Shown here piece by piece: positions 8,390 through 11,924 of a DNA stretch of 11,924 nucleotides. A program made the translations under genes and the position numbers. The notes below the pieces were generated by a model that was not told the DNA's origin, did no database searches, and saw nothing but the letters and a program-made list of their open reading frames with translations. Numbering within the stretch: the first letter of the stretch is position 1; the number at the start of each line of letters is the position of its first letter. The stretch is from Allomyces macrogynus ATCC 38327 (Eukaryota; Blastocladiomycota; Blastocladiomycetes; Blastocladiales; Blastocladiaceae): contig GG745396.1 of the NCBI GenBank assembly GCA_000151295.1, positions 40,267 through 52,190 of the forward strand, written 5' to 3'.

Positions 8390-8850
8390 CTGATAAATTC
8401 CACAATCGCGTCCGCCAACTTGGCGCGCACGTCCAGGTCTGTCAGGCCTCGCGCGGTCGACCCAATCCTTTTCCGCGTCAGTATCGTGGCCGCGAGCGCG
8501 GCAATGGGCAACATGGCGCTTCGCCGGTGCAGGTACACGGTCGGGTACCCTGGCACCGTGGGCCCGCGCTGCGCCGACTGGAATCCGAGAGCATGGACGT
8601 TGGTCATCGCGTCAATGTGCTCGATGTGACCAGCGACTTGCTCCAGGACGCGCGGCCGGGCCACGTCCGCCGATCAGTTGGCAATCGCGGCAGCATGCCC
8701 GCGCGAGTGCGCGCATACCAGGGCCGTGAGCAGCACGACACTTAACGTAAGCTGGTCGGCAACCTGGAACCGCTGACTGTCGGGTTCAGCACGGTTCGCA
8801 GTTCGCTGCGCTCGGGGTCGAGGCGGCGGCATGGACGCCGCACGGGTACC

Positions 8851-8877
8851 GCTGCGGGTGCTGCGGGTGCTGCGGGC
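8851..8877. repeat. Three 9-bp units in Family II copy 2
   Basis: GCTGCGGGT occurs twice and GCTGCGGGC once, in tandem. On the minus strand they encode the STR/STR/SGTR-like basic repeat at the N-terminus of Family II copy 2. Confidence 0.8.
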
Positions 8878-8889
8878 CGGGGATGTCAT

Positions 8890-9363
8890 GCTTGAGGTAT
8901 GCTTAGGTGCGGAACTCGCAGTTGCTGTGGTGGTGCGTCTGGCCGGAGCCGGGGGGTGGGAGGAGGGGGGGGTGTTGGCAAGAGCCTCGGCCGTTGATGT
9001 TGTCGAATCGAGCGTGATGCTGCCGGTCGGTCGAGCGCACCGATGCCGTAACGGATTCGACGCGTGCGTGGGTCGCCGTCGGCTCTGTGTTGGACGCGTG
9101 TGTTGGGAGCCATCAGCAGCCGAATGGGGCCAAAGTCACTTCGCGCGACTGGCCACAGACACAAGAACTCGGCTGTTGCGCGTCCAGACAAGAAATCTAT
9201 CCCCGCCCATGCTTGCACGAACACCAACTATCAGCTACTCTCGTTCTTTGGGCAGCTCCCACCATCGCATGGTCGTAGCGCCAGCCGCCGACCAGCAGTG
9301 CGTGCTGCTCTGCTCCGGTTCAACTGCACAAGTCAAGGCGCAGAAGCATGCCCAAGCACGCGG
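8890..9363 (-). other. Spacer between Family I copy 2 and Family II copy 2
   Basis: No separate gene is supported. The minus-strand frame of Family II copy 2 is open from 9135 with S/T/P/R-rich composition (TSTAEALANTPPSSHPPAPA), so part may be an N-terminal exon whose start lies in a further upstream exon I cannot identify. The rest would be the 3' flank of Family I copy 2 and the promoter of Family II copy 2. Confidence 0.35.
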
Positions 9364-10058
9364 TCAATCTCCTCCACCCACGCTATCCCACTCGCGAAAC
9401 TCGTCAGCCGAGCTCGTGTACTTGGCGGCCCACTCGAGCATGTGCTGGCGCCTGTCCGGCGCAAACCCCTGCCACTTCGCGACGACGGCGAGCCGGTGCA
9501 AGGAAGCTATTATGTCGGCATCCGTGCAAGCCACCTCGTCGCGCGCAATCGGCCCGGGCGGGACCTTGTCAGCAGCGATCCAGCTGCCCGTGACGGCAGC
9601 GTAGACGACCGGTGCAAACGCGGCGAGGCCTCACACGTTGGGCAAGAGAGCATGGGTGCGGCCGAGATCGCCCACTTGGGCAGTGCAGATGCCGCGCCGG
9701 GTCGTTCATGTTGCTCATGTCGGACTGCCGCGCGTCGGCACGCGCGTTCTGGATGTTAAAGAACGGGAATGAGTGGGTGGAGAAGATAAACTGGGAGCAA
9801 GAGAGCTTGACCCAAGCCTACCGCTTCAGTTCGCGCACTCAAAATTGCCGCCGATGCCTGCAAGGCAAACCGCGCATGATTGGGCGAGGACAGACTCACC
9901 GCAGCCATATCAGCGGCAGCGCGCTTGGACCCAGTGGTGGAATCAAGAGACGGCATACTTGGGGTCGATGGGGTCAAATGTGAGGCATCAGCGATGGAAG
10001 GTGAGGGCGCCGAATGACGACTTGAACACGGCAGAGCGGGAATCGGTGCATTGGCCAT
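9364..10058 (-). pseudogene. Family I copy 2 (one stop, one frame break)
   Basis: ATG 10058 (G at -3, G at +4) opens an S/T/P-rich exon: ANAPIPALPCSSRHSAPSPS and TPSTPSMPSLDSTTGSKR. The frame is also open upstream to about 10139 and includes IDVVVKREDD, a VKRE sumoylation-like site. A 109-nt intron leads in frame to FIFSTHSFPFFNIQNARADA and MSNMNDPARHLHC. Near 9665-9690 the match changes frame to VGDLGRTHALLPNV, meets TGA at 9633-9631, and goes on as GLAAFAPVVYAAVTGSWIAA, VPPGPIARDEV and HMLEWAAKYT to the natural stop at 9366-9364. Over 72 gap-free positions from VY(A/G)A to the final EW I count 31 identities with the copy at 5097-6192. The downstream domain is thus well kept while the gene as read cannot make it in one piece. 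Role unknown. Confidence 0.6.
9791..9899 (-). other. Intron of Family I copy 2
   Basis: The donor is consensus GTGAGT after GCT GCG; the acceptor is CTCTCTTGCTCCCAG before TTT ATC. Length 109 nt. GAACTGAAG about 36 nt before the acceptor could be the branch site. The downstream exon is exactly in frame and protein-like. An earlier acceptor (TTTGCCTTGCAG, giving a 42-nt intron) is possible but leads to an early stop. Confidence 0.7.
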
Positions 10059-10184
10059 TACTTTGCTGGCGCGGCTGTCGTCTTCGCGTTTGACGACAAC
10101 ATCAATATCGTGCGGGTGCTGCTCGGTCCATCCACACAAGATCGGGTGGGCGCGACAATATTCCTAGTGGGTGGAGAAGCACGT

Positions 10185-11285
10185 TTAGAGTATGTCAGAG
10201 ACGGGAAAGCCGCTCAAAGCATTCTTGGTCGAGCAGGAGAGGTATAAATGGTTGCGCGGCAATCGCACCTCGACCCGCATCGTGGTGATGCCAACGTGAC
10301 TGTCGCCAAGCTTGGTACACGGATTCCACAGGTCGTCCCGCCTTTCTCTTCCAAATGACTTTGACGTGCGGCACCGCCGTCCCATCCACTGTCACGCTAC
10401 ATAAATGGCATTGCGAGCCAAATCGTCAGTTTTCGGGCAGCCGCGGCGGCCAACAAACCTCATCAACGACGCGATTACACCGATTAGCTTGTCGTGCACG
10501 TGCGGGTCGGTCAAGTCGACCAGAACCGGCTTGTGCTCGAGCGTTCTGGCCACAAACTTCGCAGCCACCGTCCCAATCGGTATTGACGTGCCGCACAGTC
10601 ACCGTGCGCGCTCTGGAGCACGAGCATTGTCACGCAAATCGTGCGTCTCGACGTCCCGCACATGACTTGCCGCAAAAATCAAGTCGACGAGGGCGGCGGC
10701 TTGTGCACGACCACGTGGCGCGTTCACGTCTGCAGACCAGCGTGCGAGCTCGGCCGTCTTGCCGCGCGCGTGCGCTCTTGCCAGTGCCGCCGTCAATATT
10801 AGGCGCAACGAATGATAGCTGACTGGCTTGGGTTGCGCACGATCGGGCGTCGGCGTTGACGCGTTGGGCGTTGGTACGGCACGAGCACGGTCCTCGTTTG
10901 AGAACGCGTTGCGGCCGTGCGTGGGGCTGAGCGGACGTGCAAATGCATTCATGATCATGTCGACAGGCTGTGGCGGATCTGGTCCATCGGCATCCAAAGC
11001 ATCAGCGACCAACGTGTCGGCAACAGCGGCCGGATTGGCGTCGAGCGCGTTCATGGCGAGGTCGCGTGCTGGTCGGTTAGGGTCTGCTGACTCGCTTTCT
11101 GCAACTTCTTCTTCTTCGCTCGAATCGTCGTCGCTCCAGTCGCTCCACTCCTCTGCAGCTTGCTGGGCGGCTTTCAGCGTCGCGTCACGGATGGCCGTTA
11201 TGAACGCGGCGACAAAGGTGGTTTGCGCGTTTGCGATTTGTGCGAATACTTGGGCGGCCGCGGCAATGTCCCCGTCGCCGTCCAT
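10185..11285 (-). pseudogene. Family II copy 3, longest N-terminus
   Basis: ATG 11285 has a strong context (AAA before, G after). The N-terminus is Ala-rich and helical, then acidic (residues ~46-68: EEWSDWSDDDSSEEEEVAES), then a disordered P/T/N linker. The Family II domain starts near residue 157: YHSLRLILTAALARAHARGK, ELARWSADV. At residue 229 there is TGA (10601-10599), after which the same frame continues SIPIGTVAAKFVARTLEHKP and DLTDPHVHDKLIGVIASLM. After the conserved intron, exon 2 reads SVTVDGTAVPHVKVIWKRKA, then near 10330 a one-base change leads to DLWNPCTKLGDSHVGITT and a stop at 10185. An ATG at 11447 in the same frame would add 54 hydrophobic residues, but its context is weaker. 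As read, only the N-terminal 228 residues can be made. Function unknown. It is followed directly by Family I copy 2. Confidence 0.6.
10397..10458 (-). other. Conserved intron, Family II copy 3
   Basis: The donor is GTTTGT and the acceptor CCATTTATGTAG, 62 nt, phase 2 (ATG AG|C GTG). AAAACTGACGA inside resembles the branch region of copy 2 (CTAACTGAC). Removal brings SVTVDGT into frame, aligned with SETVLGT of copy 1. Confidence 0.7.
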
Positions 11286-11611
11286 TTTGATGGAGCTGAT
11301 GCTTTTGCGCAGAAACAATAAATAGAAGCATGGGTCAAAAGACTGCCAACCGCGACCAGCAGCTGCCAATGCCACCCACAAAACTTGAGTCGTCGCCGTA
11401 CTGAGCGCCCGATCAGCAATCACAACGGCCAGATTCGCGAGCGGCATCGACGGGCACCGCTTGCGTTGTCGCTCCTTGCTGGCTGTTGCCTCTCATTTCC
11501 AGCTCGCTAGTGCATGTCATATTGGTCTTCTCCCCCCGCTGTAAACCGATACAGTGCTTCTCCTCTCTCTCCTCCACTCCTCCCCAGTCTCAATCTGTCC
11601 CCTCGCCCGTC
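11286..11611 (-). other. Intergenic region and probable promoter of Family II copy 3
   Basis: On the minus strand TATTTATT lies at 11324-11317, about 32 nt before the ATG, in an AT-rich patch unusual for this locus; it may be a TATA-like element or part of the leader. The 11530-11600 part is strongly pyrimidine-rich on the plus strand (TCTCCTCTCTCTCCTCC) and belongs to the 3' flank of the gene at the right edge. Nothing else is evident. Confidence 0.4.
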
Positions 11612-11923
11612 TCACACCATCGCTGCAGGTGCCGCGCCATTACGCCGGCCAAAACTCGTGCTTCTCGCCGCACTCGGCCGCCCGAGCGACAGTGCACGCC
11701 GCAACGTGGCCGTCGTCGACCACAGCGTGCCCAGAAGCGAGTCGCGGCGCACGGGCTCGTCCTTGACCACGGGCCGCACCATGGTCGTGATGGGGGTGCG
11801 CAACGACGACCACGAGTGCGTGCGGACCGTCACGGCGTGTACGGGCGCTGCAGCGAGCAGCGCGTCAAAGGTCGTGACGTGGCACGCGGGCGCGTCGTCG
11901 ATGGGGTGTGGTGGCGAGGAGGT
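11612..11923 (-). CDS. C-terminal part of a gene running off the right edge
   Basis: An open minus-strand frame enters at the window edge and ends at a stop at 11614-11612, giving 103 residues. It reads TSSPPHPIDDAPACHVTTFD, then LLAAAPVHAVTVRTHSWSSL, then a basic Ser/Arg-rich tail (RRALSLGRPSAARSTSFGRR). Third-position GC is high, as in the BTB gene, and no stop interrupts it, so I take it as real coding sequence. I do not recognise the family and see no similarity to Family I or II. It lies upstream of the cluster in the same orientation. The start and most of the protein are outside the window. Confidence 0.6.
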   Translation of the reverse strand, partial: TSSPPHPIDDAPACHVTTFDALLAAAPVHAVTVRTHSWSSLRTPITTMVRPVVKDEPVRRDSLLGTLWSTTATLRRALSLGRPSAARSTSFGRRNGAAPAAMV

Positions 11924-11924
11924 A

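Larger units (their letters stand above)
7990..8889 (-). pseudogene. Family II copy 2 (nonsense codon, 3' end lost)
   Basis: From ATG 8889 the frame has an R/S/T/P-rich N-terminus (ARSTRSTRSGTRAASMPPP), then QLTLSVVLLTALVCAHSRGH, matching HSLRLILTAALARAHARGK of copy 3. A TGA at 8676-8674 replaces the conserved Trp (copy 1 SW, copy 3 RWSADV; here N-stop-SADV). The same frame then continues without shift through YPTVYLHRRSAMLPIAALAA and GLTDLDVRAKLADAIVEFI. A 66-nt intron follows. Exon 2 includes APQLVKIYNPLLKICDGRVV, the counterpart of the WNPFVKAGDN motif. Beyond about 7990 the frame runs into the CpG-poor island and similarity ends, so the natural 3' end is missing. The frame is also open, without an ATG, from 9135 to 8889. 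One stop in ~770 bases of open frame argues for very recent inactivation or a sequence error. Confidence 0.6.

Noticed and set aside
8674..8676. TGA as a Trp codon (altered genetic code)
   Set aside because: Only one of the in-frame TGA codons lines up with Trp, TGG is used throughout, and TGA also serves as the natural end of several frames.
9858..9899. A 42-nt intron using the first acceptor in Family I copy 2
   Set aside because: The frame after it stops at 9756 without reaching the conserved domain, whereas the 109-nt alternative leads into it.

Overview
The window looks like nuclear DNA from a GC-rich, CpG-rich eukaryote. It has a long BTB-domain gene, short GT-AG introns (42-109 nt scale), Kozak-like starts, long low-complexity acidic and S/T/P-rich segments, and no bacterial operon signals. 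A fungus with compact introns, possibly an early-diverging one such as a blastocladiomycete, is my guess. That is inference from composition and gene style, not a database result.

Layout. Bases 183-3276 (+) hold one large BTB/POZ-domain gene whose frame is broken once near 2570, at a GCGGCCGC-rich run. Bases 3277-3808 are a convergent intergenic zone. From 3809 to 11285 everything I can support is on the minus strand: a head-to-tail cluster of degraded or near-intact copies of two unrelated-looking families that I do not recognise. Family I (three copies, ending at 5097, 3809 and 9364) has a low-complexity S/T/P-rich or acidic N-terminus followed by a ~100-residue helical domain with the core VYGAITG...GPVARSDV...FFEWA. 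Family II (three copies, starting near 11285, 8889 and 6920) has a domain with a conserved HAR...W motif, an LTDxxVxxxLxxxI helix, a phase-2 intron at exactly the same codon in all three, and a second exon with an (I/L/Y)WNPxxK-GD-like motif. The order along the minus strand is II, I, II, (CpG-poor island), II, I, small basic gene, I, which suggests duplication of a two-gene unit. A further gene enters from the right edge (11612-11923, minus).

State of the genes. In Family I and II copies the reading frame is preserved over long distances. Five of the six copies nevertheless carry an in-frame stop (four TGA, one TAA) at non-homologous positions, and four carry a single-base frame change. Some frame changes sit in homopolymers or in GCGGCCGC and may be sequence errors. 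One nonsense codon replaces a Trp that two paralogues keep. The cluster therefore looks like a recent lineage-specific array under decay, with one copy (5097-6192) close to intact.

The other unexplained element is a ~600-base island (about 7381-7980) with only 9 CpG dinucleotides inside an otherwise CpG-saturated locus. It cuts off the 3' end of the middle Family II copy and occupies the place where a Family I partner would be expected. No RNA genes, CRISPR arrays or recognisable transposase genes were seen.
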